A stretch of 64,000 nucleotides of DNA from contig NZ_AP028461.1 of the NCBI RefSeq assembly GCF_033097365.1, forward strand, positions 3,472,001 through 3,536,000, written 5' to 3'. Position numbers and translations under genes: made by a program. Shown here in pieces: positions 1 to 7,254 of the stretch. This DNA comes from Actinoplanes sichuanensis (GTDB lineage: Bacteria > Actinomycetota > Actinomycetes > Mycobacteriales > Micromonosporaceae). Every line of letters begins with the position of its first letter. Position 1 is the first letter of the stretch. The notes under the pieces were generated by a model. That model was not told where the DNA came from and did no database searches. It saw only the letters and a program-made list of their open reading frames with translations.

Positions 1-2
1 CC

Positions 3-1178
3 GCCACCGGTGCCTGGATCGGCTACGGACAACGCGCCGACACCGAATACGCGATCCGAAAACTGGTCGACGGCGAACGCATCAGCCTCGGCGACGTCAC
101 CCTGCAGATCCTGGAGACCCCCGGGCACACGCCCGAGTCGATCAGTGTGCTGGTCTACGAACACGCCACCGACAGCACGCCCTACGGCGTACTGACCGGC
201 GACGCGCTGTTCATCGGCGACGTCGGCCGCCCGGACCTGCTCGCCTCCACCGGCGTCACCGCCGACGAACTCGGACGCATGCTGTACGACAGCGTCCAGC
301 ACAAACTCATGGCCCTACCCGACGAGGTACGGGTCTTCCCCGCCCACGGCGCCGGATCCGCCTGCGGCAAGAACCTGTCCACCGAACGGCAGTCCACCAT
401 CGGCGAACAACGCCGCACCAACTACGCCTGCGCCCCGATGAGCGTCGAGCGGTTCCTCGACCTGGTCACCGCCGGACAACCCGCCGCACCCGGCTACTTC
501 GCCTTCGACGCCGCCCTCAATCGCCAGGCCCGCGACCTGTTCGACCACGACGTCGCACCACGGGCACTCACCGCCACCGAGTTCATCGCCGCCCGTACCG
601 CAGGTGCCCTCGTCATCGACGCCCGCGACCCGCACGACTTCGCCGCCGGGCACCTGCGCGGCGCGCTGAACATCCCCGCCGACGGCCGGTTCGCCGAAAC
701 CGCGGGCACCGTCGCCCAGCCCGGCGACACCCTGCTGGTCGTCGCCGACCCCGACCGCGCCGAGGAGATCGTCATCCGCCTGGCCCGCATCGGCTTCGAC
801 CGGGTCCTCGGCCACCTGCACGAACCCGAGACCGCCCTGCCGCAGATGGCGGCCGAGCTGACCCGCGCCAGCCGGGTCACCGTCGCCGACCTGCGCACCG
901 CCCTCCTCGACCCGCAACCACCCATGATCCTCGACGTCCGTACCGCCGGCGAACGCGAACACGGGGCCATCGACGGCTCGGCCCACATCCCTCTGGCCGA
1001 ACTGCCCCACCGTATCGCCGAGATCCCCACCGACCGGCCGGTCGTCGTGCACTGTGCCGGCGGCTACCGCTCCTCCGTCGCCGCCAGCCTGCTGCGCACC
1101 ACCGGCCACCCCGACGTCTCCGACCTACTCGGCGGCTACAACGCCTGGCAGCTGACGGTCGCACCGGCTGCCGGCTGA
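3..1178 (+). CDS. Persulfide dioxygenase (ETHE1-like MBL fold)-rhodanese fusion, 5' truncated
   Basis: The reading frame is open from base 3, so the start lies before the window. The visible N-terminal part carries metallo-beta-lactamase motifs of the persulfide dioxygenase type: TPGHTPES, then GDALFIGDVGRPDL and FPAHGAGSACG. Two rhodanese domains follow. The first (VIDARDPHDFAAGHL) has no cysteine in its active loop and is probably structural. The second keeps a catalytic-type loop, HCAGGYRSS. Such fusions oxidise persulfides to sulfite in the cytoplasm and are known for sulfide detoxification. The HxHxDH metal site would lie upstream of the window. No partner gene is visible; a strong hairpin follows immediately. 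Confidence 0.88.
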   Translation, partial: ATGAWIGYGQRADTEYAIRKLVDGERISLGDVTLQILETPGHTPESISVLVYEHATDSTPYGVLTGDALFIGDVGRPDLLASTGVTADELGRMLYDSVQHKLMALPDEVRVFPAHGAGSACGKNLSTERQSTIGEQRRTNYACAPMSVERFLDLVTAGQPAAPGYFAFDAALNRQARDLFDHDVAPRALTATEFIAARTAGALVIDARDPHDFAAGHLRGALNIPADGRFAETAGTVAQPGDTLLVVADPDRAEEIVIRLARIGFDRVLGHLHEPETALPQMAAELTRASRVTVADLRTALLDPQPPMILDVRTAGEREHGAIDGSAHIPLAELPHRIAEIPTDRPVVVHCAGGYRSSVAASLLRTTGHPDVSDLLGGYNAWQLTVAPAAG

Positions 1179-1182
1179 CCCC

Positions 1183-1234
1183 GCCGCACCCGTCGGGTGC
1201 CGCCCAGGTATGGACGGCACCCGACGGGTGCGGC
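1183..1234 (+). terminator. Intrinsic terminator-like hairpin
   Basis: Perfect 20-bp inverted repeat (1183-1202 and 1215-1234) with a 12-nt loop, 4 nt after the stop of the dioxygenase gene. There is no U-tract, which is common for actinobacterial terminators. Confidence 0.8.
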
Positions 1235-1304
1235 ACGATTCTGCGCGCCCATAACAGGCATTATGATGTACGTCCAATATGTCCGATTCGAGCACCCCGG
1301 GCCG

Positions 1305-1338
1305 TTTATTGGATTACCGGTAATGGCAATCCAATAAA
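1305..1338. repeat. AT-rich palindrome in chromosomal flank
   Basis: An 11-bp perfect inverted repeat, TTTATTGGATT / AATCCAATAAA, with a 12-bp spacer. It is enclosed in an outer CCGGG/CCCGG pairing, so a longer bulged stem is possible. It stands out by its low GC. No gene starts nearby because the Tn3-family element begins at 1441. It may be an operator or stem left from a promoter region that the insertion separated from its gene. The rest of 1235-1440 shows no coding signal. Confidence 0.55.
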
Positions 1339-1440
1339 TATCCGGGACTCGGCTTCCGAGAGCAGCCTTCTCCCGACGTTTCCGTCAGCTCTCAACTGGA
1401 ACTGGCGGAGTCTCATCTGATCTGGCGGGCGACGGCCTTC

Positions 1441-1487
1441 GGGGTTGAGGAAGAGCGGTACAGCGGTTAGCGGTGAGAATGATCTTG
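1441..1487 (+). repeat. Left terminal inverted repeat of Tn3-family element
   Basis: Starts GGGG and matches the reverse complement of 22378-22424 with only a few mismatches over 47 bp. It is preceded by GGCCTTC at 1434-1440, which is repeated just outside the right end. Confidence 0.9.
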
Positions 1488-1567
1488 CGATTGAGGTATC
1501 ACGCAAACGTTCGTTTCCGATAGACCTCAGCCGGGGTAATCGCCGTCGGGCATCGCCGCAGCCCAAG
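1488..1567. other. Left part of interrupted res region, ending in target duplication CCAAG
   Basis: These 80 bp join 15908-15986 once the inner transposon is removed, giving the non-coding stretch between the Tn3 end and the resolvase start. It contains CGTTTCCGATAG, which pairs loosely with CATAACGGAAACAAG on the other side, as expected of dyad resolvase subsites. Bases 1563-1567 (CCAAG) are the left copy of the target duplication. Confidence 0.55.
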
Positions 1568-1592
1568 TGTCGGTTTCCGAGGTCGACTGCAC
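1568..1592 (+). repeat. Left 25-bp terminal inverted repeat of Tn402/Tn5053-like element
   Basis: Identical to the reverse complement of 15883-15907. Its inner 14 bp (GAGGTCGACTGCAC, 1579-1592) recur as a direct repeat at 1601-1614, a 22-bp period. This resembles the multiple transposase-binding repeats found at the ends of this family. Confidence 0.92.
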
Positions 1593-1806
1593 GGCTGATC
1601 GAGGTCGACTGCACTAGGCCGTGGTCTTCCGAATCTCGGAAGGCGGGCCGACGGGCGGCGGCGTATGCGTGTGACTCCGAGCGGCTCCCGACGAACAGGG
1701 AAAGGCTTTCGCGTCAGAGGGCTAAATCTCGCGGTACCGTCTGTGCCCAACCTTGACCGGCGTCACGACATGGTCAACTCAGTAGGCCTCAACAAGGAGA
1801 GTGATC
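1593..1806 (+). other. Leader between transposon end and RT gene; possible promoter or ncRNA
   Basis: No plausible gene. It holds the second copy of the end repeat (1601-1614), a small perfect hairpin CTTCCGA-ATC-TCGGAAG (1626-1642), and a ribosome binding site AAGGAGA at 1794-1800. Many defence-associated RTs use an upstream structured RNA. About 210 bp is enough for one, but I see no diagnostic fold. Confidence 0.3.
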
Positions 1807-3387
1807 ATGCCGATCGACGGCGACCTCTTGCGGCGTCTGGATCTGCATGCCGCCGTCGAGACTGAGCTGTTGTCACGCAACAGGCTTCTGCCCCGCCGCT
1901 GGGATTTCGTCGCTCTTTCCGCCGACCCTTCCTCCGTAGAGAGGTGGCTACGCCCGCAGGTCCGCCGTGGGCCTTCCGGGCACGCTGCCGACGTGGTGTT
2001 CGCGGACAAGGGGTGGCGAGGCGCTCGTCCGCTGCACATCATGACGCTTCAGGACAGAGTGCTGTATCGGGCTCTCGTCAAACTCCTCAGCGAAACGCTT
2101 CCGGAGCGGTTCCGTAACCGAGTGCCGATCGGACAGTTCAAGCAGGCACCACTCGACGTCCCGGACGTGCAGTACATCAGCAAGACCGACGTCACCGCCT
2201 TCTACGAGTTCGTCGATCATGACCTTTTGAGTGCAGAGCTGATCGCTCAGACCGGCGAGGAACTTGCTGTCGACGCGCTGGTGGATCTACTGGCCTCGGT
2301 TCTCGGACGACGTATCGGCTTGCCGCAGGTGCACCCGTCGAGCGACGTCCTCGGCGATACCTACATCGACCCCGTTCGCCGACGCCTGATCCGCCGGGGC
2401 CACGTGGCGTTCTCGTACTCGGATGACTTCCGCATCGCTTCGCCCTCGCTCGGCGCCGCCCGTGCTTCGCTGGAGGCATGCGCGACCGAGGTGCGCACCC
2501 TTGGCCTGGTTCTCAACGAACGCAAGACCTATACCTACGGATCAGAGAACTACCGAGCCTCCCTGACATCGTTCGCTGAGGCGGAACAACGCCTGTTCCA
2601 GAACGCAGGCAACCCTGATGATCCGTTCGCGACGGCGAGCTCGCTGTTCGATCCTGACTACGACGACGCTGACACCGGCTCCGCGAGCCTTGGCGCGACC
2701 CCGCTAGGCAGCGATGTCGACGAGGAGGACGCGTTCACCGAGGACGGCGGCGATCCTTCCGAAGAAGTAGACGCGCGACGCCTGCAGGCCTCCTCCCGTG
2801 CGTGGGAGATGTGGGTCCACGAGGAAGAGTCCGAGGAAGCCCAGGCAGGTCAGGACGCCGCGATCACTCAGTCTCTTCTCGGCCGGGCATTGGCGACCCT
2901 CGGCACGGCCGGCGACGAAGGGCCGCTCGAAAATCTATCTGCGCTGCTTCGATTTGAGCCCGCCCTTACCCCCCAGGTCGTCGCATATATCGAGGCTTTT
3001 GCGCGTACCGGGCGAAGTGCACGCACCAAGCTCCGCCGAGTGCTCGACGAGACCGTTAACAGCGACATCCTCAGCCCCTGGCAAGGAATGTGGATCGCAC
3101 AGGCAGCTGGCGGCATCCGACGCGCGGAAAGTACACACGGTTACGAGCTCTGGCTGGCTCAGTGCGTGGAGGGTAGCCATGATGGGCTTGCAGCCACAGC
3201 GGCGGCTGCGCTGGGACGTATCGGGCGGGGAAACGCCGATCTGGTGTCGGCAGCCATCGAACGTGTCGGGCCGGAGTGGCGGCGGCTGGCCTTCTGGGGC
3301 TTGATGCGCCTGGACCGCGCTCGCGCGGAGAGCACAGCGGAGGACGAACTTGATCGGCTCCTGCTCAACGCCGCGGTTGCGGAATGA
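1807..3387 (+). CDS. Reverse transcriptase of unknown, defence-associated type
   Basis: 526 aa. The RT palm is clear: motif A SKTDVTAFYEFVDH (about 126-138), motif B GLPQVHPSSDVLGD (171-184), motif C FSYSDDF with the catalytic YSDD (204-207), and motif D LGLVLNERKT. A very acidic linker (about 275-330) leads to a helical C-terminus of about 200 aa resembling alpha-helical repeats. There is no maturase or HNH domain and no retron VTG motif, so it is neither a group II intron RT nor an obvious retron. The ATG at 1807 is chosen because AAGGAGA lies 6 nt upstream; the GTG at 1801 is too close. It overlaps the HEPN gene by ATGA. Codon third positions are less GC-saturated than in neighbouring genes, suggesting import. 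The likely role is phage defence of the DRT/Abi type; this is inference. Confidence 0.85.
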   Translation: MPIDGDLLRRLDLHAAVETELLSRNRLLPRRWDFVALSADPSSVERWLRPQVRRGPSGHAADVVFADKGWRGARPLHIMTLQDRVLYRALVKLLSETLPERFRNRVPIGQFKQAPLDVPDVQYISKTDVTAFYEFVDHDLLSAELIAQTGEELAVDALVDLLASVLGRRIGLPQVHPSSDVLGDTYIDPVRRRLIRRGHVAFSYSDDFRIASPSLGAARASLEACATEVRTLGLVLNERKTYTYGSENYRASLTSFAEAEQRLFQNAGNPDDPFATASSLFDPDYDDADTGSASLGATPLGSDVDEEDAFTEDGGDPSEEVDARRLQASSRAWEMWVHEEESEEAQAGQDAAITQSLLGRALATLGTAGDEGPLENLSALLRFEPALTPQVVAYIEAFARTGRSARTKLRRVLDETVNSDILSPWQGMWIAQAAGGIRRAESTHGYELWLAQCVEGSHDGLAATAAAALGRIGRGNADLVSAAIERVGPEWRRLAFWGLMRLDRARAESTAEDELDRLLLNAAVAE

Positions 3388-3986
3388 GCGCGGCCGCTCC
3401 TCCGATCCCGTCCGCTGAGGCCGAGGCGGCCTCAGCGCTGCTCTTTCGCACTCTCGGAGCGCACCGCGCCGCCATTGCGGCCCTCAAACCGGCCCATCGC
3501 CCTCGGCTTCGAACTTCGCCAGGTGACGATCCGGTGCAAAACCGGTGCCAAGCAACTCTCATCAGGTTGCTCTCAATCACTGAAGCGTTCACGGCTGACC
3601 TTCTGGCACGCGAAGCGGATAGAGCGGTTGCTCTGTCCCAGAACACGGCAGCGGCCAGGATTGCCGAGGACGCCGTCATCCGCGCGACCAGCGGCTGGCT
3701 GGACCAGGAGAAGGCATACAAGGACTGGCTTGGAGTCCGTGAGGACTGGAACGCGGTTGTACGGCTTGCGGAGGCCCGAAACGCTGTCGCACATGGATTG
3801 GGAAAGTTGACGAAACGTCAGCTCCGCACCGAGCAGAGGGTCAAAGACAGGTTGCAGGCCGCGGGCATTTCGCTGAACAACGGCAGGATCGTGCTCTCTG
3901 ACACCAACCTCGCGGCAGCGACCTCAGCCTGCCGCGACTTCATTGAACGAGTCGACCGGGCGGTGCAAGTTCGATCGACCCCTTGA
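3384..3986 (+). CDS. HEPN-like protein coupled to the RT
   Basis: 200 aa, largely helical. Residues 130-140 read EARNAVAHGLG and contain R132-x4-H137, the R-x4-6-H signature of HEPN ribonucleases, at the expected place near the C-terminal third. Upstream helices (about 55-100) would form the rest of the bundle. Its ATG overlaps the RT stop (ATGA), so translation is probably coupled. HEPN domains are toxic RNase effectors in many abortive-infection systems, and in AbiA an RT is fused to a HEPN domain; here they are separate. The 3' end overlaps the convergent recombinase by about 60 bp. The family assignment rests on one motif and helical character. Confidence 0.7.
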   Translation: MSAAAPPIPSAEAEAASALLFRTLGAHRAAIAALKPAHRPRLRTSPGDDPVQNRCQATLIRLLSITEAFTADLLAREADRAVALSQNTAAARIAEDAVIRATSGWLDQEKAYKDWLGVREDWNAVVRLAEARNAVAHGLGKLTKRQLRTEQRVKDRLQAAGISLNNGRIVLSDTNLAAATSACRDFIERVDRAVQVRSTP

Positions 3987-5144
3987 TGTTGTTGAGGCCC
4001 CAGCCGCACTCGGGCCGGGACTCCCGTCTTCTCGTCGCCCAGCCGGGTCAGCCCTCCGGTACGGCGGTGAGGAGCTGGTCGTACTCTCCATCGACGGCGG
4101 GCCCGGGCGCCGGTCCGAAGGCAGTCGGGCCAAGGTGGCGTCGAGCGCCGCCTGGCCGTCACTGGCTGTGTCCTGAACCAGCAGGGCGGTCCAGTACGGA
4201 TCGCCGACGCCGTCCTCGGCCTCTTCCCAGACGTCGACGGCCCGGCCGGTCAGATCGGTGACGGCGGCCTCGGCCGCCGTCTGCGCGGCCAGGATCGTGC
4301 GGCGCAGCCGGGCCGATCCGGCCGGGTAGTCGTCGACGGGGATGACCTCGTCGGGTCCGGCCGGGTAGCGCGGGTGAGTCAGCTGCCAGCCGATGTCGGT
4401 GTGGTCGAGGGTGAAGTCGCCGTCCTGCCACCAGGCGCCGGGATCGCGGGTGACCGGCGGCCGTGGCTCGGGCATTACCGCGGCGGTCTCGGTGCGGGCC
4501 TTCGCACGGATCGCGGCGAGCTGCGGCACGTGAGTGTAGAGGGTTGAGCGGGATACCCCGAGCAGGGTGGCGATCGCCTTGACGCTGGCCTTCGGCTGAG
4601 TCAGCAGGGCGAGGGCGTGCTCAATCTGCTCCTGAGTCATCGCCGGCGGCCGGCCGAGACGCTGGCCACGGGCCTTGGCTGCCGCGACGCCGTCGCGGGT
4701 GTTCTCGATGATCAGCTCACGGATGAACTCCGCCAGCGCCGCGAAGACGTGGAAGACCAGGCGGCCGCCCGGGGTGGTGGTGTCCAGGGCTTCGTGCAGG
4801 CTTTTGAAGCCGATGCCCCGCCCGCGCAGCTCGACGGTCAGGGTGATCAGGTCTTGCAGCGAGCGAGCGAGCCGGTCAAGGCTCGGCACGACCAAGGTGT
4901 CACCTTCACGCAGATACGCCAGGCACGCGGTCAGCTCGGGCCGGTCGGTGTTCTTGCCGGAGCGCTTGTCAGTGAAGATCTTCGCGCAGCCGGCCTTGGT
5001 GAGCGCGCGGATCTGCCGGTCGAGGTTCTGCTGCCGGGTAGAGACCCGGCCGTAGCCGACCAGGAGACCGCCGCCGGTCGGGGCGGGGAACGGCTGGAGA
5101 ACGTCCTCGGGGTCGACGGTGAGGTCCACGGTGGTCTCGGTCAT
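3924..5144 (-). CDS. Serine recombinase with unusual C-terminal extension
   Basis: 406 aa. The N-terminal resolvase domain is typical: VGYGRVST with catalytic Ser35, VPSLDRLARSLQDL (about 87-100) and the E-helix region near 140-150. A helix-turn-helix, VKAIATLLGVSRSTLYTHV, lies at about 188-206. Resolvases normally end there. This one continues about 150-200 aa with Trp-rich segments (PGAWWQDGDF, IGWQLTHP, VDVWEEAEDG). The last ~60 residues look unnatural, while a shifted frame gives VDGEYDQLLTAVPEG then stop near 4050, so a frameshift near the 3' end is possible. It probably resolves cointegrates of the TniABQ element (TniR role). Start chosen at MTETTV; an upstream ATG at 5288 would add an improbable leader. 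Confidence 0.82.
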   Translation of the reverse strand: MTETTVDLTVDPEDVLQPFPAPTGGGLLVGYGRVSTRQQNLDRQIRALTKAGCAKIFTDKRSGKNTDRPELTACLAYLREGDTLVVPSLDRLARSLQDLITLTVELRGRGIGFKSLHEALDTTTPGGRLVFHVFAALAEFIRELIIENTRDGVAAAKARGQRLGRPPAMTQEQIEHALALLTQPKASVKAIATLLGVSRSTLYTHVPQLAAIRAKARTETAAVMPEPRPPVTRDPGAWWQDGDFTLDHTDIGWQLTHPRYPAGPDEVIPVDDYPAGSARLRRTILAAQTAAEAAVTDLTGRAVDVWEEAEDGVGDPYWTALLVQDTASDGQAALDATLARLPSDRRPGPPSMESTTSSSPPYRRADPAGRREDGSPGPSAAGASTTSRGRSNLHRPVDSFNEVAAG

Positions 5145-5181
5145 CCATAAAACGTACGAGAATCGTCCGCTCGCGGCGTTC

Positions 5182-5340
5182 TCGGACACACTAGTTCCTG
5201 GACAGTTTTTCGGACACTTTTCGGGGCAGCGAAGATTCACTCGGATCCGGAAACGATCTTGTACGGAAAACAATCGATTCCCGGACACTGCGACAGTCGT
5301 TCAAGATTGCGACTAGCGCATACTATTGCGATCATCGCAA
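5182..5340. promoter_or_regulatory. Divergent control region: CGGACAC repeats and a perfect palindrome
   Basis: CGGACAC occurs at 5183-5189, 5211-5217 and 5282-5288, spacing that could suit recombinase subsites. TTGCGATCATCGCAA at 5326-5340 is a perfect 15-bp palindrome 14 bp before the next gene's ATG, and TTGCGACTAGCGCA lies just upstream. An operator for the downstream HTH-like protein is the simplest reading. Confidence 0.55.
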
Positions 5341-5353
5341 ATGAGTGCGCAGA

Positions 5354-5812
5354 ATGTATGTCGTGAGTAGACGAGACATCTTCAGCGACCTGGCCGCGAT
5401 CATGCACCCGATCCCGCGGCCCGAACCCGACGAGGAAGAGCACGACGGCTTCCTCGAAATGCGCGACCAGGCGGCCCGGGACCAGGAGCAGACCACCGAG
5501 ATGCTGCGCCTTTCCTGGGAGGAGGGACAGGTCGACCCGCTGATCTCCGCCCTCGGCGACGCCCGACGGGCCAAGGAGCAGGCCGAGGAACTGATCCGCG
5601 AGCTGCTCGCGTACGGCCGCGAGTTCGTCCAGCCCCGCCCGTACACCCTCGGCGACCTCGCTGCAGCCGCCGGCATGTCCATCTCCGGCGTGCGCACCGC
5701 CTACGGCCACCGCGACGTCGACGCGGTCGCCGACGCCACCGGCGCCAAGCCGCGCGAATGGCGAGCCCAGGACGCAGCCCCGGTCCGCGACGACGGCGAG
5801 GTGCCGGCATGA
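5354..5812 (+). CDS. Small HTH-like protein of actinobacterial mobile elements
   Basis: 152 aa from the ATG at 5354; GTG codons at 5345 and 5363 are alternatives. The N-terminal half is charged and probably coiled (about 25-85, rich in E, R, Q). The C-terminal part, TLGDLAAAAGMSISGVRTAY, has helix-turn-helix spacing, and the protein ends in a basic/acidic tail. It opens a cluster of three co-directional genes, overlapping the next by ATGA, behind a palindromic operator, so an autoregulator is plausible. I do not recognise a named family. A decayed copy of its 3' third occurs at 7920. Confidence 0.65.
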   Translation: MYVVSRRDIFSDLAAIMHPIPRPEPDEEEHDGFLEMRDQAARDQEQTTEMLRLSWEEGQVDPLISALGDARRAKEQAEELIRELLAYGREFVQPRPYTLGDLAAAAGMSISGVRTAYGHRDVDAVADATGAKPREWRAQDAAPVRDDGEVPA

Positions 5813-6000
5813 ACGGAACCTGCATCTGCCGCTTCCGCTGGCCGCGGCTCTACGCCCTGATCGACGGCGTCCGGTACGAGGTCGAACCCGCCGAGGCCGA
5901 CACCCCGACCAGCGCGCTGTTCCGTGCCTGGTGTGCTGGCTGCGGTGCCGAGTACACCTACCCGTTCCGGACCGTCGCCGCGCAGACCCGCGCCGCCTGA
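5809..6000 (+). CDS. Small cysteine-containing protein (63 aa)
   Basis: The start overlaps the previous stop (ATGA). It contains two cysteine pairs, CIC near the N-terminus and WCAGCG near residue 43, suggesting a small metal-binding fold, plus the motif WPRLYALIDGVRYEVEP. No known function. Coding reality is supported by the operon arrangement and by a duplicate at 8048 that keeps the motif WPRLYILIEGVRYEVEP before a frameshift. Confidence 0.65.
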   Translation: MNGTCICRFRWPRLYALIDGVRYEVEPAEADTPTSALFRAWCAGCGAEYTYPFRTVAAQTRAA

Positions 6001-6022
6001 CCTCTGATCGGAGACCCGACAC

Positions 6023-7105
6023 ATGGCTGAACCCGGCCCGCGCTACACCGCCGGCGACGTGCCCGGCCTGCGCCGCGACCTCGCCGACTGGTACGGCGGC
6101 ACGCAGGGCACACAGTTCTACTACAACGCCATCCTGATGGGCCAGCAACAGCTCAAGCCGCCCGGCCCGCCCGAACGCGTCGCCCCGGCACTGGCCGCCG
6201 CCGAGACCGCCCGGCTCCGCGACGGCGACCTCTGGTACGTCGACGAGGACCTGTGCGCCCTGCTCAACGCCGCGCACCCGAGCATGCCCGCGTTCGCACC
6301 CCGGCCCACCGACCTGCCCTCCAAGACCGGGTTCGCGGTGTTCGCCGAGCCGATCGCCGCCTACGACGCCCAGGAAGCCCGCCGCGACGACATCGTCGAC
6401 GCGCTGGCCGACATGCACGGCGGCGACGAGTTCCGGCGCATCGGCCAGGCCGCCTACGAAGACCAGGCCCGGATCGTCGCCGTCTCCTGGGGGCCGGTCG
6501 ACAACCCGCACTGGAAAGCCGGCGGCCTGTGGATGTCCTTCTACGCCGTCACCGACAAGACCACCGACGACCTGCTCGCCGGCCACCCCGCCGCGGCCGC
6601 CCGCGCCCGGGCCATGCTCCCGCCGCTACCAGTCGACAACGAGGCCGCAATCGCCTGGCGCCCGGACGGCGCCCCGCCCGAGGAGTACATGCTCACCGGC
6701 GCCGACGACCAGCACGGCACCCTGGCCTGGACCCGGCTGGTGTTCGCGACCTTCCAGCTCGCCGCGCAGGCCAACCTCGCCGAAACCGAGGACCAGACCA
6801 CGCCCCGGCCAGAACGCCGACGCACCGAACGAGCCGGCCTTCCACCGCGCGACGTCCGCGTCATCCGGCTACGCCGCACCGTCGCCGCAGCCCGCGACGC
6901 TGAGCAGGCCGGCGCCGGACGCGACTGGCAACACCGGTGGATCGTGCGCGGCCACTGGCGCAACCAGTGGTACCCGTCCCTCGGCGACCACCGCCCGCTC
7001 TGGATCGCGCCCTACCTCAAAGGCCCCACCGACGCGCCCCTGCTCGGCGGCGACAAGGTCAACGTCATCACCGCCCCGAAAGACCACGACCAAGATCGTC
7101 CCTAG
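6023..7105 (+). CDS. Conserved hypothetical protein of actinobacterial phages and integrative elements
   Basis: 360 aa, soluble, no signal peptide. The most striking part is the C-terminus: HRWIVRGHWRNQWYP, then LWIAPYLKGP and KVNVITAP. I recall this combination from proteins in actinophages and conjugative elements, but no function is assigned. The middle part contains VAVSWGPV and GGLWMSFY. It follows the 63-aa gene by 22 bp and is followed by a strong terminator, so it closes the three-gene cluster. Confidence 0.7.
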   Translation: MAEPGPRYTAGDVPGLRRDLADWYGGTQGTQFYYNAILMGQQQLKPPGPPERVAPALAAAETARLRDGDLWYVDEDLCALLNAAHPSMPAFAPRPTDLPSKTGFAVFAEPIAAYDAQEARRDDIVDALADMHGGDEFRRIGQAAYEDQARIVAVSWGPVDNPHWKAGGLWMSFYAVTDKTTDDLLAGHPAAAARARAMLPPLPVDNEAAIAWRPDGAPPEEYMLTGADDQHGTLAWTRLVFATFQLAAQANLAETEDQTTPRPERRRTERAGLPPRDVRVIRLRRTVAAARDAEQAGAGRDWQHRWIVRGHWRNQWYPSLGDHRPLWIAPYLKGPTDAPLLGGDKVNVITAPKDHDQDRP

Positions 7106-7201
7106 CCGTTACTTCCCGTTTCGATGGTCCTTCTGGGTGGGTCAGCCGATCGGACCCAGCGGAGGAGGACGGTCAGCCCTGACCTGCGCCCCTAGAAACT
7201 G

Positions 7202-7236
7202 AAGCGGCCCGGCCGATGCCCCTCCCCGGGCCGCTT
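7202..7236. terminator. Bidirectional hairpin terminator
   Basis: AAGCGGCCCGG (7202-7212) pairs perfectly with CCGGGCCGCTT (7226-7236), followed by TTGCG. It separates the convergent genes at 6023 and 7255. Confidence 0.75.
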
Positions 7237-7254
7237 TGCGCAATCGGCGAAACA

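Noticed and set aside
1579..1614. CRISPR-like repeat unit (14-bp direct repeat)
   Set aside because: Only two copies with an 8-bp gap, and they belong to the transposon end; no array anywhere in the window.
1445..1756. Open frame across the inner transposon's left end
   Set aside because: It spans a terminal inverted repeat and target duplication, so it arose by the insertion; no protein-like pattern.
1807..3387. Retron or group II intron interpretation of the RT
   Set aside because: No VTG/NAxxH retron motifs seen, no maturase or HNH domain, and no intron-like flanking RNA.
5237..6586. 449-codon open frame opposite the three-gene cluster
   Set aside because: Gly/Val/Arg-rich shadow crossing the divergent control region and several genes.
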